Part shown: positions 34,822 to 43,895 of the stretch, piece after piece | Layout of the letters: each line of letters starts with the position of its first letter | Numbering within the stretch: position 1 is the first letter of the stretch | Source of the DNA: Pseudomonas sp. Bout1 | GTDB taxonomy: Bacteria > Pseudomonadota > Gammaproteobacteria > Pseudomonadales > Pseudomonadaceae | NCBI RefSeq assembly: GCF_034314165.1 | Contig: NZ_JAVIWK010000001.1 | Span: 3,487,001-3,551,000, forward strand | Direction of reading: 5' to 3' | Length of the DNA: 64,000 nucleotides | Notes under the pieces: model-generated | The model's input: the letters and a program-made list of their open reading frames with translations, nothing else | What the model was told of the DNA's origin: nothing | The model's database searches: none | Program-made: the position numbers and the translations under genes

Positions 34822-35841
34822 ATGTTCTACTTTCCCCGTGTGTCTCTACCCTGGCTCAGTTTCTTTCTATTGGTGGCTGCGACGTTGCTCGCCTTATTGT
34901 TGGGGCGCTATGCGATCTCAGTGGGTGAGTTGTGCCAATTCGTCATGACGATGACTGGCCTTGGCGAGATGCCCACCGAACGTTATCAGTTAGTACACAG
35001 CGTGATCATCGACGCGCGCCTGCCTCGTGTCCTTGCCGGGCTATTGGTGGGAGCGGGGCTGTCAGTCTCGGGGGCGGCGTATCAGGCCGTCTTTCGTAAC
35101 CCGCTGGTGTCGCCGGGCTTGCTGGGGGTACTCAGTGGCTGTGCTTTCGGTGCCGCCCAGGGAATCCTCCTGCACTGGGATCCGTTGCCCGTCGCCTTGC
35201 TCGGCTGTACGACCGGATTGGTCGCCGTGGCCGTGGGCGTGGGGATCGCCCATCTGTTCCAGACCTCTTCCATTCTGCTGTTGGTGCTCGGTGGCATCGT
35301 TGCCAACGCGTTGTTCACCGCGTTGCTATCCATCACTCAGTACATGGCTGATCCGGTCGATCAACTGCCAGGCATTGTCTATTGGTTACTGGGAAGTCTC
35401 AGCTCGGTCGACCAACACACACTCATCTGGATTGCACCGGTGCTGGCGCTGGCAATCGGGCTGCTGTGCCTGGGAGGTCGTGTCATTGATGCCCTGTCTC
35501 TTAGCGATGACGAGGCGTACAGCCTGGGCGTGCCGGTTCAGAAGATTCGCTACGGCGTGATTGTGCTGGCCACGTTGATCTGTGCGATGACCGTCAGCCT
35601 GGCCGGGATGGTCGGTTGGATCGGCTTGCTCGTGCCGCACCTGGCTCGGTTACTGGTCGGCCCCGGCAATCTTCGTTTGTTGCCCGTCAGCGCCTGCCTG
35701 GGTGGAGTCTTCCTGCTCGCGGCCGACGGTACTGCACGGAGTGTGTCGAGCGGGGAAATCCCGCTGGGTATCGTGACCGAGCTTTTCGGTGCCGTTGCCT
35801 TTGTACTGGTTTTGCATCGCGTGCGTAGAGGTTGGCTATGA
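34822..35841 (+). CDS. FecCD-family ABC permease
   Basis: 339 aa with about ten membrane segments and the family blocks RLPRVLAGLLVGAGLSVSGAAYQAVFRNPLVSPGLLGV, GSLSSVD and GMVGWIGLLVPHLARLLVG. It forms the inner-membrane channel of an importer for a metal complex (iron-siderophore, cobalamin, heme or, in the Mol branch, molybdate/tungstate). It is first in a four-gene unit; its TGA overlaps the ATPase ATG (ATGA). Confidence 0.93.
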   Translation: MFYFPRVSLPWLSFFLLVAATLLALLLGRYAISVGELCQFVMTMTGLGEMPTERYQLVHSVIIDARLPRVLAGLLVGAGLSVSGAAYQAVFRNPLVSPGLLGVLSGCAFGAAQGILLHWDPLPVALLGCTTGLVAVAVGVGIAHLFQTSSILLLVLGGIVANALFTALLSITQYMADPVDQLPGIVYWLLGSLSSVDQHTLIWIAPVLALAIGLLCLGGRVIDALSLSDDEAYSLGVPVQKIRYGVIVLATLICAMTVSLAGMVGWIGLLVPHLARLLVGPGNLRLLPVSACLGGVFLLAADGTARSVSSGEIPLGIVTELFGAVAFVLVLHRVRRGWL

Positions 35842-36602
35842 CCCTGTTGGCGACACACCGGCTGAGCTTTTACATAGGGCGTCGCCTCATTCTCGATGAC
35901 CTCTCATTGAGCATCGAACCGGGGGACAATATTGCGTTGCTGGGGGCTAACGGCGCCGGTAAGAGCAGTTTGCTACGCCTGCTGCTGGGCTTACTCAAAC
36001 CCTCTGCTGGCCAAGTGCTGTTGGATGGTCAGCCGATTACGGGCTTTAGCCGTCGCGCCGTGGCGCGGCAACTAGCGTATGTGCCCCAAAGTCATGTGCC
36101 CAGCTTTCCTTTTAGCGTCGCGCAGATCGTTGCCCAGGGGCGCCTGCCTGTCACGGGGCTTGGGCAGGCCCCAGACGCTGCCGACGCAGATGCCATTCAG
36201 CACGCCTTGAACGAGTTGGGGATCGAGCACCTGCTTGAGCGGCCCTATACAGAGTTGTCCGGAGGCGAACGCCAGTTGGTGCTGATTGCCCGTGCCATGG
36301 TGCAACGGGCGCGCCTGATCATTCTCGATGAGCCCGTCACCGGGCTCGATTACGGCCATCAATTGCGCTTGCTTGCGCTGCTGCAACGTCTCGCTGGCCA
36401 GGGCCTGAGCGTTCTGTCGAGCAGCCACCGTCCGGAGCAGGCACTGGCGTCGGCCAATCGCGTGCTGGTGTTACACGAGGGGCGACTGATTGCTGATGGG
36501 GCGCCCCGGGCCGTCATCGACAGCGACCTCATGCAGCGCCTTTACCAGGTTGCAGTCCGGCAGGTCGATACCGCCGGCCACCGTTTTTTCCTTCCCTGCT
36601 GA
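35838..36602 (+). CDS. ABC transporter ATP-binding protein (FepC/FecE/MolC type)
   Basis: 254 aa from the ATG at 35838 overlapping the permease stop. Walker A is GANGAGKSS, signature LSGGERQLVLIARAMVQ, Walker B LIILDEPVTGLD, and switch His is in SSHRPEQ. It energises the FecCD-type permease. The receptor gene follows 11 bp later. Confidence 0.94.
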   Translation: MTLLATHRLSFYIGRRLILDDLSLSIEPGDNIALLGANGAGKSSLLRLLLGLLKPSAGQVLLDGQPITGFSRRAVARQLAYVPQSHVPSFPFSVAQIVAQGRLPVTGLGQAPDAADADAIQHALNELGIEHLLERPYTELSGGERQLVLIARAMVQRARLIILDEPVTGLDYGHQLRLLALLQRLAGQGLSVLSSSHRPEQALASANRVLVLHEGRLIADGAPRAVIDSDLMQRLYQVAVRQVDTAGHRFFLPC

Positions 36603-36613
36603 GTCATTTATCC

Positions 36614-38725
36614 ATGCGACGCTTTACCTCACCCCACTTGACCGTGGTCCCGTTGCTGTTCAGCGTAACGGTGCCGTTTGCCCATGCTGAAACACTGCAA
36701 CTGGCGCCCATCGACATCAATGCCGACGACATTCTCACCCAGCAGGCCCGAGACAAGAGTGCGACACTGGGTCCACTGGGCGAGCGGCGCCTACAGGATG
36801 TGCCGTATTCGCTCAGCGTGGTTTCTCGCGACCTGATCGACAGCCAGCAACTGAAAAGCTTCAAGGACATCATCCGTTATCTGCCGTCAGTGCAGGCTGA
36901 TGGCGTACGCCCCCAGACCCGAGGCTTTCAAGGCAGCGTGGTGCAGAACAGCCGGCTTGATGGGCTCAATATCGTCTCGACCACCGATTACCCAGCCGAA
37001 CAACTTGGCGGCGTTGAAGTGCTCAGTGGTCTCTCCGGCTCCCTGTATGGCCCGGCGAACCCGGCCGGAACGTTCAACCTGCTTTCCAAGCGCCCCACTG
37101 ATTACACCCTTAACCGCGTCACGGTAGGGGTCGGCACCGGCCTGAGCTGGTTGAAAACCGCCGACCTCAGTGGCCCGTTCGACCCCGCTGGCAAGATCAA
37201 ATACCGCGTCAATCTTGTCGACGAACAAGGCCATGGCTACGCGCCTGGTAGTACCTTGCGGCGGCAGTTGGTGAGTTTGGCGACGGATTTCCAGCTCAGC
37301 GACGACAGCGTTATCGAGACTAACTTCAGTCACTACAACTACCTCGCCAAAGGTTTTCCGGGGAAGTTCGCCGTGGCTTCCGGTGTGACATTGCCCAACG
37401 CACCTGACCCTATGCGCAACAACCTGGGGCAGAGCTACGCAGGTGACAACAACACCACCGACACCGCCAGCGCACACTTCAAGCACGACTTCGATGGCAA
37501 CTGGAAGCTCGATGTTGGCGCACTGCGCCAGATCGCCGACCGTGAATCGACCGGGGTGACCAACACCCTGATCAATAACAGCGGTGTTTACCGCACCTCG
37601 GTCTCGAGCATCACCGCCAGCCGCTTCACGATCAACAGTTACCTGGCCAGCCTCAACGGCAGCGTGAATACCGGGCCGGTCCGGCATGAACTGACCTTTG
37701 GCCTGACCGGGTTCGACTGGGACAACTACAACCCGGTCGCCGGTAGCGCCCAGACGCTGGGCACAGGCTCCCTGAGCAACCCTGCCAACTTTGTCGAGCC
37801 CGACTACCCGGATTTCATTCAGCGTTATCATTCGGCCAACACTCAACAACGCTCGCTCATCGTCGCCGACACCCTGACGTTCACTCCCCAATGGAGCCTG
37901 ATGCTCAGCGGTAGCCAAAGCCATTTGACGGCGGATAACTACACGTTGAAAGGGGTGCACACGTCTTCTGAAGACTCGGGCATCAGCAGCGCCAGCAGCC
38001 TGATCTACAAACCCATCGACGACCTTACGCTCTACCTCACTTACGCCGACAGCCTGCAACAAGGCGACAGTGCAGCCGCGGGCAGTAGCAACGTCGGCAG
38101 TATTTTGGCTCCGTATCGCAGCCGGATGTGGGAGGTGGGCGGAAAATGGGTGGTCAGTGGCGTCAACCTGTCGCTCGCGGCGTTCCAGATCAAGCGTCCT
38201 TTTGCCTACACGCAAGCGGATAACGTTTATGCCGTTGCCGGTGAGCAGCGCAATCGTGGTCTTGAATTCCTGGCCGACGGTAACGTCACCACCCATTTGA
38301 AGATGTATGGCGGTATCACCTGGCTGGACCCCAAGCTCCTATCAACGGGGGATGCCAATACGGAAAATACTCGTATCGTAGGGTTGTCACGAGTAACCGC
38401 CAGCCTGTTGACCGAATACCGTATTGATCAGGTGCCCGGGCTGACCGTCAACCTCAACGCCCGCTACGCCGGTGCCCGCCCAACCGATGATAGCAACGAT
38501 CATTGGGTCGGCAGTTATCAGACGTTTGACATCGGTACCAGTTACAGCACGCGTCTCATGCAGCGCGATACCGTCTATCGCCTGGAAATGACCAACGTCG
38601 GCAATGAGCATTATTGGACCAACATCGTCCCAGGCGGTTTAAACGGCTACACCGGGGCAGGGCAGTCCAGCGCTTCACCCGGTCTACCGCGAATGGTACA
38701 AGCCTCTATTCAGGTGGATCTGTAG
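36614..38725 (+). CDS. TonB-dependent outer-membrane receptor
   Basis: 703 aa. Signal peptide of ~25 residues ending in AHA, a plug domain (~50-165) with DVPYSLSVVSRDLI, a QTRGFQGS-type loop and VEVLSGLSGSLYGPANPAG, then a 22-strand barrel. The protein ends ASIQVDL, without the usual terminal aromatic residue. There is no N-terminal signalling domain, so no sigma/anti-sigma surface signalling. The barrel and plug look like ferrisiderophore receptors, but the partner genes leave the substrate open. A 469-residue antisense ORF inside it is a shadow. Confidence 0.92.
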   Translation: MRRFTSPHLTVVPLLFSVTVPFAHAETLQLAPIDINADDILTQQARDKSATLGPLGERRLQDVPYSLSVVSRDLIDSQQLKSFKDIIRYLPSVQADGVRPQTRGFQGSVVQNSRLDGLNIVSTTDYPAEQLGGVEVLSGLSGSLYGPANPAGTFNLLSKRPTDYTLNRVTVGVGTGLSWLKTADLSGPFDPAGKIKYRVNLVDEQGHGYAPGSTLRRQLVSLATDFQLSDDSVIETNFSHYNYLAKGFPGKFAVASGVTLPNAPDPMRNNLGQSYAGDNNTTDTASAHFKHDFDGNWKLDVGALRQIADRESTGVTNTLINNSGVYRTSVSSITASRFTINSYLASLNGSVNTGPVRHELTFGLTGFDWDNYNPVAGSAQTLGTGSLSNPANFVEPDYPDFIQRYHSANTQQRSLIVADTLTFTPQWSLMLSGSQSHLTADNYTLKGVHTSSEDSGISSASSLIYKPIDDLTLYLTYADSLQQGDSAAAGSSNVGSILAPYRSRMWEVGGKWVVSGVNLSLAAFQIKRPFAYTQADNVYAVAGEQRNRGLEFLADGNVTTHLKMYGGITWLDPKLLSTGDANTENTRIVGLSRVTASLLTEYRIDQVPGLTVNLNARYAGARPTDDSNDHWVGSYQTFDIGTSYSTRLMQRDTVYRLEMTNVGNEHYWTNIVPGGLNGYTGAGQSSASPGLPRMVQASIQVDL

Positions 38726-39775
38726 TTGAGGGGCGTGGCGCGGTGCAATACGCTGGTTATCGGGCTGCTAATGACCAGCCTGATGGCTCTCGCGGCGCCT
38801 GCACCTGAAGCCCAACAAGCCGATACACAGGCCCGGCAGGTCATCGATGACAGTGGTCGGTCCGTCAGCCTGTCGGGCAAGCCCCGCCGTATTGCCGATG
38901 CCTGGTACGCCCATCACGTGTTACTGATGACACTGGGCGCCGGTGACCGCGTCGTCGCCACCGTCAACCATGCGCGCAGCCAGCCCTGGATGTTCAGGCT
39001 ACTGCCGAGCCTGAACCACGCGCTCAGCGTAGACGCCACGGCATTCAACGTAGAGAACCTGTTGGCCGAGCGTGTCGACCTGGTCTTCACCTCGGCCAGC
39101 GATCCACAGGCGCGAGCTTACGAGCAGGCTGGCCTGCCTGTCATGCGCATGGGGTTCACCGATTTGCCTGGCTTGCAGCACTCGCTCCTGGCGACTGCTC
39201 AGGCGCTCGGTGGTGCCCGGCCCTTCGCGCGCGCTAAGGCGTACAACGCCTACCTCGATGCCGAACTTGGCAGAGTAGGGCGCAAGGTCGCAGGCCTTGC
39301 CACCGAGCAGCGCCCGCGGGTGTTGCACATCAATTCGATCAACCCGCTGAAAGTGGACGGCAGCGACACGTTGATCGACGACTGGATCAAGCTGGCCGGA
39401 GGGCGGAATGCGGCAGTTGGGCTCAAGGGCAACCTTCAGGTGGTATCGGCTGAGCAACTGCTGGCTTGGCAACCGGATGTGGTGATAGTGGCGGCCGGCG
39501 CGGGGGAACTCAAGCAAGCCGCGCAAGCCTCACTATTGGCTCAATTGACGGCCGTTCAGCAACGCCGCGTGCTGCGCAACCCGGCAGGGGTATTCCCGTG
39601 GGACCGCTATGGCACCGAAGTGGCGCTGCAAATCGAATGGGCGGCGCAACAGCTTCACCCTGATCTATTCAGTGACATCAACATGGTCCAAAGGACGATC
39701 ACCTTCTATCAGCAATTCTTCGACTACACACTGAGTGAAACCGATGCCAGGCGTATGCTTCAGGGTCTGCCTTGA
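38726..39775 (+). CDS. ABC transporter substrate-binding protein (iron-complex/molybdate class)
   Basis: 349 aa, directly abutting the receptor stop. The TTG at 38726 or the in-frame GTG at 38735 is the start. An uncleaved-looking N terminus leads into a signal peptide (LVIGLLMTSLMALAAPAPEA). It has a class III binding-protein fold: DDSGRSVSLSGKPRRIADAW, then NVENLLAERVDLVF, and the second lobe with DDWIKLAGGRNAA and PDVVIVAAGAGEL. It binds the imported ligand in the periplasm and completes the permease-ATPase-receptor set. The proximity to Mo-cofactor genes raises a molybdate/tungstate (MolBCA-like) alternative to iron. Confidence 0.88.
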   Translation: MRGVARCNTLVIGLLMTSLMALAAPAPEAQQADTQARQVIDDSGRSVSLSGKPRRIADAWYAHHVLLMTLGAGDRVVATVNHARSQPWMFRLLPSLNHALSVDATAFNVENLLAERVDLVFTSASDPQARAYEQAGLPVMRMGFTDLPGLQHSLLATAQALGGARPFARAKAYNAYLDAELGRVGRKVAGLATEQRPRVLHINSINPLKVDGSDTLIDDWIKLAGGRNAAVGLKGNLQVVSAEQLLAWQPDVVIVAAGAGELKQAAQASLLAQLTAVQQRRVLRNPAGVFPWDRYGTEVALQIEWAAQQLHPDLFSDINMVQRTITFYQQFFDYTLSETDARRMLQGLP

Positions 39776-39928
39776 CGCCTTGTTGCAAGGGGCCTAGGTT
39801 CTAGAACACGCATCATCAGACGTGAGTCAATACTCTGTAGAACGCTACGCAAGGCTGCTCTGTCGTGGCAGCACCTAGGCATCTATCGGCTCCCGCCCTT
39901 CGGTGATGAGTTTGTCTGTGGAGTGATC

Positions 39929-40070
39929 CTGGAGATTAAGCGCAAGGTACCTGGTGTCCGTAAACCCGTAGGCAAACCAATTGGTGCCGCTGGACTAAAT
40001 CGACGTGGGCAGTGGTACGCCGTCCTACAAATCGATACCGGTGAGGGTCGTGTGTTCGCAGCTCAATTGA
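39929..40070 (+). pseudogene. Scar of an fdhF/ydeP gene with ~2.1 kb internal deletion
   Basis: From 39935 the frame reads IKRKVPGVRKP, matching IKRKVPGVRNY at the start of fdhF copy 1, with GGAG at 39920-39923 and CTG where the ATG should be. From 39990 it reads LD-stop-IDVGSGTPSYKSIPVRV, then VCSQLN-stop (40068-40070), matching the last 26 codons of copy 1 (LDYIDKDSGTPSYKSVPVRV, then IRSELN). Only 28 bases separate the two ends. Everything coding for the cofactor domains is gone. It lies tail to tail with fdhD, where a formate-dehydrogenase-like gene would be expected. Confidence 0.88.
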
Positions 40071-40071
40071 G

Positions 40072-40899
40072 TTAGGCCGGGCTGTAGATCCGCGGCGCGT
40101 TTCGGTGAGGCACATGGATCAGGTTGAGGTGGTGCTTGCGCGCCCACTGCACCGTTAACACGGTGGGCGCCGACAAGCTGACCAGGGTGCCGAAACGGGC
40201 CCTGACCGCTTTGTGAATCAGCTCCAGACTGCAACGGCTGGTGACCACCGTGAAGCCGCTGCGGGCATCGACTCCGGCGTGTTGCATGGCCCCGATCAAT
40301 TTATCCAGCGCATTGTGGCGACCGATATCCTCACGGCACAGCAGGGCTGTGCCGTCAGCACCGAAGTGCAAGGCCGCATGCAGGGCGCCCGTGCTTTTTC
40401 CCATTATCTGGGCTTCTTCGATACGCTCCCGCAGGCCCTTGAGGTGTTGCTTAGGCGGCAGGGGTGCCACCTGCAGACTCTCCAGTTGCGGCAGGGCCTG
40501 CTCCAGCGCCTCCACCCCACACAAACCGCAACCGCTGGTGCCCGCCATTTGCCGTCGATGATCTTTCAACGCCCAGAACGCACGGCTCGAGATCTGTACG
40601 TCGGCCTGGCAAGCTTGGTCAAAGTGCGTGAGTTGAATGTCGTAGATTTCATCCAGGCTATCGACGATTGCGTTGCTCACGCTGAAGCCCCGGATGAAGT
40701 CTTCGATATTGCCGGGTGAAACCATCATCACCGCCTGGCTCAAGCCGTTGTAGATAATGGCCAAGGCGATTTCCGCCGCCAGCGCCGCTTGGGCAACCTG
40801 GGCGTCTTCGTCGTATTCTCGATAGGACACGTTGACCGGCTGTGGGGCCGGGGCATTGGCATCGCTTGGTTCAACGGACTGCTCGACTCGGCAAATCAT
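40072..40899 (-). CDS. fdhD: FdhD, sulfurtransferase for formate dehydrogenase
   Basis: 275 aa. FdhD passes sulfur from a cysteine desulfurase to the molybdenum cofactor, which is needed for FDH-type enzymes. The redox Cys pair is C124/C127 in TSGCGLCGVEA. Other family blocks are MMVSPGNIEDFIRGFSVSN, REDIGRHNALDKLIG and SRCSLELIHKAV. The first ~20 residues are a Pro/Ala-rich lead. It would serve both FdhF/YdeP copies, since no other fdhD is in the window. The relic at 39929-40070 is its immediate neighbour; the LysR gene lies 18 bp upstream, so both are probably one transcript. Confidence 0.94.
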   Translation of the reverse strand: MICRVEQSVEPSDANAPAPQPVNVSYREYDEDAQVAQAALAAEIALAIIYNGLSQAVMMVSPGNIEDFIRGFSVSNAIVDSLDEIYDIQLTHFDQACQADVQISSRAFWALKDHRRQMAGTSGCGLCGVEALEQALPQLESLQVAPLPPKQHLKGLRERIEEAQIMGKSTGALHAALHFGADGTALLCREDIGRHNALDKLIGAMQHAGVDARSGFTVVTSRCSLELIHKAVRARFGTLVSLSAPTVLTVQWARKHHLNLIHVPHRNAPRIYSPA

Positions 40900-40917
40900 G
40901 AGTAAACCTCCGATACG

Positions 40918-41814
40918 CTAGTTTGAGCCCTGGGTGGCAAACAGCTGTTTAGCTTCTGCAAAACACTTTTCGGCGATGGCCGAGCGCGGTTCGGTTTTAC
41001 GCATCACCATGCCCAGTGGTGCGAGCACACTCGCATCCGGCAGGTTGATAAACGCTAGATTCTCGATGGGGTTTTTCAGGCCGCTGCCCAACGGCATGAT
41101 CGCGCAGCAAAAGCCTTCGTGGATCGCCTGGAACAGTTGGTACGTCGAATCGCTTTCGAGTATGGACTGGGGGTCGAGGCCGCGGCTGCGAAAACTTAGG
41201 TCAATGGATTTTCGATAGTGCATGCCGTTGCTGATCATCCCCAGAGGCAATTCGGCGGCGTCTTCCCAGCTCATTTCCGTGCCTTCAAAATGGTAGTGGC
41301 GGGTGTCGTATAGCAGGCCTACGCGAGTCTCGCCCAGTTCGAAAAAGTCCAGGTAATTGGGGTTGACGTGGTCCAGGTAACACACGCCCAAGTCCAGCTG
41401 GTTGGTGCCCAAGGCTTCGATGATCTTGTCCGAGCTCATGGACGACAGGCTGAACTTGAGTTCCGGGAAGGTGTGAGAGAGCCTTTGGATGTAACTGATT
41501 GGGTTGAAGCCGCTGAGCGGCACCAGGCCCAGGCGCAGGTTACCCACCAGTTGGCCGCGACACGCAGCGGCTTCGGCGAACAACCCATCATGGGCGGCGA
41601 GCAGGGTGCGGGCCCAGGCCAGCACGCGTTCACCGGCTTGGGTGAAACCTTCGAAGCGTTGGCCGCGGGTGACCAACTCCAGGCCCAATTCATCCTCCAG
41701 GTTGCGCAAGCGCATCGACAGGGTCGGCTGGGTGATGTGACAACGCGCGGCCGCCTGGCCGAAGTGGCGGGTCTGTTCCAGCGCGATCAGAAATTTGAGT
41801 TGCTTTATGTCCAT
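40918..41814 (-). CDS. LysR-family regulator linked to fdhD and Mo-cofactor genes
   Basis: 298 aa. The wHTH is at the N terminus (MDIKQLKFLIALEQTRHFGQAAARCHITQPTLSMRLRNLE), followed by an effector domain with the NQLDLGVCYLD and DSTYQLFQAIHEGFCCAIMPLGSG segments. It is divergent from moaB, and the 285-bp gap holds one of the five 44-bp sites. As LTTRs usually bind a ~50-bp region next to their own gene, this protein is the leading candidate to bind those sites (inference). The ligand is not known; a molybdenum- or formate-related signal would fit. Confidence 0.9.
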   Translation of the reverse strand: MDIKQLKFLIALEQTRHFGQAAARCHITQPTLSMRLRNLEDELGLELVTRGQRFEGFTQAGERVLAWARTLLAAHDGLFAEAAACRGQLVGNLRLGLVPLSGFNPISYIQRLSHTFPELKFSLSSMSSDKIIEALGTNQLDLGVCYLDHVNPNYLDFFELGETRVGLLYDTRHYHFEGTEMSWEDAAELPLGMISNGMHYRKSIDLSFRSRGLDPQSILESDSTYQLFQAIHEGFCCAIMPLGSGLKNPIENLAFINLPDASVLAPLGMVMRKTEPRSAIAEKCFAEAKQLFATQGSN

Positions 41815-41992
41815 TTAAGGCACCTGCCTGGGAAAAAAGTAAGAGGTCATCATGAGTGCCAGTGCCGATATTCGCGGACCACAGCGAGTGAGATGCGCAG
41901 ACGATCTCATTGTAGGGCTTGCGCGTCCAATCACCCATATTGAAGGCATGATCGATTCACTCGATTACCCACCCAAGGCACGCAGGAAACCA

Positions 41993-42036
41993 GTGATAGA
42001 GAGGCTCGATAACCCGGTCAGCCATAACGATTAGAC
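41993..42036 (-). promoter_or_regulatory. Operator-like 44-bp site 5
   Basis: GTGATAGA at 41993-42000 and GATTAGAC at 42029-42036, same internal spacing as the other four sites. The GTCTAATC end lies 64 bp upstream of the moaB ATG. A short ORF here (41852-42034) is not credible. Confidence 0.65.
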
Positions 42037-42099
42037 AGTCATCGTTTGAGCGCTTTAGCCTCAGGCAATTATTTTGATAATGGCCTGCCGGAGAATGAG

Positions 42100-42639
42100 A
42101 TGAGCGTAACGTTGGATGCATTGTTTGTACCATTGAATATTGCAGTGTTGACTGTCAGTGATACCCGGGAATATGCCAATGATACCTCCGGGCAACTGCT
42201 GGTCAGCCGGCTGCTGGAAGCCGGGCACAGCCTCAGTGAACGCAACCTGCTCAAGGATGACCTGTACAAGATCCGCGCGCAGGTCGCGACCTGGATCGCC
42301 AGCGAACAGATTCAAGTGGTGCTGATTACCGGCGGTACCGGCTTCACCGGCCGCGACAGCACGCCCGAGGCGGTCAGCTGTTTGCTGGATAAGCAGATTG
42401 AAGGTTTTGGTGAGTTGTTCCGCGCGATCTCCATCCTCGACATCGGCACTTCCACGGTCCAGAGCCGCGCCTTGGCCGGGCTGGCCAACGGTACGCTGGT
42501 GTGCTGCCTGCCAGGCTCGACGGGCGCCTGCCGGACGGCGTGGGAAGGCATCCTCGCCGAGCAACTCGATGCGCGCCACCGGCCGTGCAATTTCGTGCCG
42601 CACCTCAAGTCGGTGGCCTTGTGCGGAACACGGGGATGA
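42100..42639 (+). CDS. moaB: MoaB/Mog, molybdopterin adenylyltransferase-like protein
   Basis: 179 aa. The ATG at 42100 (GGAG at 42090-42093) is preferred over an upstream TTG at 42046. MoCF-fold motifs are AVLTVSDTREYANDTSG and ITGGTGFTGRDSTPEA, then a GEFLR-type helix and CCLPGSTGACRTAW. It adenylylates molybdopterin ahead of metal insertion; MoaB-type proteins can replace MogA. The last bases overlap the moeA start (ATGA), so the two are translationally coupled. The 44-bp site in front suggests regulated expression. Confidence 0.93.
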   Translation: MSVTLDALFVPLNIAVLTVSDTREYANDTSGQLLVSRLLEAGHSLSERNLLKDDLYKIRAQVATWIASEQIQVVLITGGTGFTGRDSTPEAVSCLLDKQIEGFGELFRAISILDIGTSTVQSRALAGLANGTLVCCLPGSTGACRTAWEGILAEQLDARHRPCNFVPHLKSVALCGTRG

Positions 42640-43841
42640 GCCGTTCGCCGCTGATGTCAGTGGAGGAGGCCATTGCCGCCCTGCTGGCCATGGCGCAGGC
42701 ACAACGCCTGCAAGACAGCGAACAGGTCGTACTGGGCGAAGCGCGGCAACGCGTGTTGGCCAATGACCTGATTGCCACCCTGGATCTGCCGCCATGGCCG
42801 AACAGCGCCATGGACGGTTATGCCCTGAACGTCGGCGATTGGACGGGCGAGCCGCTGGCGGTGTCGCAACAGATTTTCGCCGGCGTTGCGCCTGAGGCGC
42901 TGTTGCCTGGCACCTGCGCTCGCATCTTCACTGGCGCACCGGTACCCGCCGGGGCCAATTGCGTCGAGATGCAGGAAAACGTCCAAGTGCTGGAAGACGG
43001 CCGCGTGCGCTTCACGCAACTGCTGAGCGTGGGCCAGAACATCCGCCCGCAAGGCCAGGAGAACCAGGCAGGCCAGGTGTTGCTTGCGGCCGGCAAGCGG
43101 CTCGGGCCGTTCGAGTTGGCCATCGCGGCGGCGCAGGGCTGTACCCATGTGCCGGTGGTACGGCGGCCACGGGTGGCGCTGCTGTCCACGGGCGATGAAC
43201 TGGCCGAGCCGGGTACGCCCCTCAAGCCCGGCTGCATCTACAACAGCAATCGCACCTTGCTCAGCCATTGGCTGAGTGCGTTGGGGTGCGAGGTCATCGA
43301 TGGTGGCATTCTTCCCGACCAGCCGCAACGCACCCGGCTCAAGCTGGAACAACTGCAACATGCCGCCGATTTGATCCTCACCACCGGTGGCGTCTCGGCC
43401 GGCGATGCCGATTGCCTCGGCCAGGTACTGCGCGAATGCGGCAAGCCATTATTCTGGAAACTCGCGATCAAGCCGGGCAAACCCTTGACCGTGGGCTACT
43501 TTGGCAACGTGCCGATGATCGGCCTGCCCGGTAACCCGGCCTCGGCGTTGGTGACATTCGGGCTACTGGCGCGGGCCTACCTGTTGCGTATCCAGGGGGT
43601 CGAGGACGTCACGCCACTGAGCTTCATGGTCAACATCAGTTTTGACTGGCCCAAAGCTGGCAATCGCCGGGAATACCTGCGAGCCAGGCTGGAGGAGGGC
43701 AAGGCCGTGTTGTATCCCAACCAGAGCTCAGGCGTGTTGCTGGGCGCTTCGTGGGCGGATGGGCTGGTTGAAATTCCCGAAGGCCACACGCTGCAAGCGG
43801 GTGACACGGCACGCTTCATTCCGTTTTGCGACTTGTTCTAA
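42636..43841 (+). CDS. moeA: MoeA, molybdenum insertase
   Basis: 401 aa from the ATG at 42636, inside the moaB stop; the longer upstream frame is a shadow. Motifs are PPWPNSAMDGYAL, FTGAPVPAGANCVEMQE, the RRPRVALLSTGDELAEPGTPL block, TTGGVSAGDADCLG, and KPGKPLTVGYFGNVPMIGLPGNPAS. It inserts molybdate into adenylylated molybdopterin. It is part of a two-gene unit with moaB, convergent with the moaE-moaD-moaC operon. Confidence 0.95.
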   Translation: MSRSPLMSVEEAIAALLAMAQAQRLQDSEQVVLGEARQRVLANDLIATLDLPPWPNSAMDGYALNVGDWTGEPLAVSQQIFAGVAPEALLPGTCARIFTGAPVPAGANCVEMQENVQVLEDGRVRFTQLLSVGQNIRPQGQENQAGQVLLAAGKRLGPFELAIAAAQGCTHVPVVRRPRVALLSTGDELAEPGTPLKPGCIYNSNRTLLSHWLSALGCEVIDGGILPDQPQRTRLKLEQLQHAADLILTTGGVSAGDADCLGQVLRECGKPLFWKLAIKPGKPLTVGYFGNVPMIGLPGNPASALVTFGLLARAYLLRIQGVEDVTPLSFMVNISFDWPKAGNRREYLRARLEEGKAVLYPNQSSGVLLGASWADGLVEIPEGHTLQAGDTARFIPFCDLF

Positions 43842-43859
43842 GGCGAGTCAGGTGCGCCT

Positions 43860-43889
43860 GGTGTGGCGAGCACGCTCGCTCGCCACACC
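43860..43889. terminator. REP-like hairpin between convergent moeA and moaE
   Basis: GGTGTGGCGAGC (43860-43871) pairs perfectly with GCTCGCCACACC (43878-43889) around a six-base loop. There is no U-tract. The sequence resembles short REP elements common in P. fluorescens and probably works as a bidirectional end signal. Confidence 0.65.
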
Positions 43890-43895
43890 AAGGTT

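Noticed and set aside
36887..38296. 469-codon open frame on the minus strand
   Set aside because: It lies wholly antisense to the TonB receptor, in the mirror frame of a GC-rich gene, and its translation has no domain-like pattern.
41852..42034. 60-codon ORF between the LysR gene and moaB
   Set aside because: It runs over the 44-bp operator-like site and has no family features; the region is better read as regulatory.
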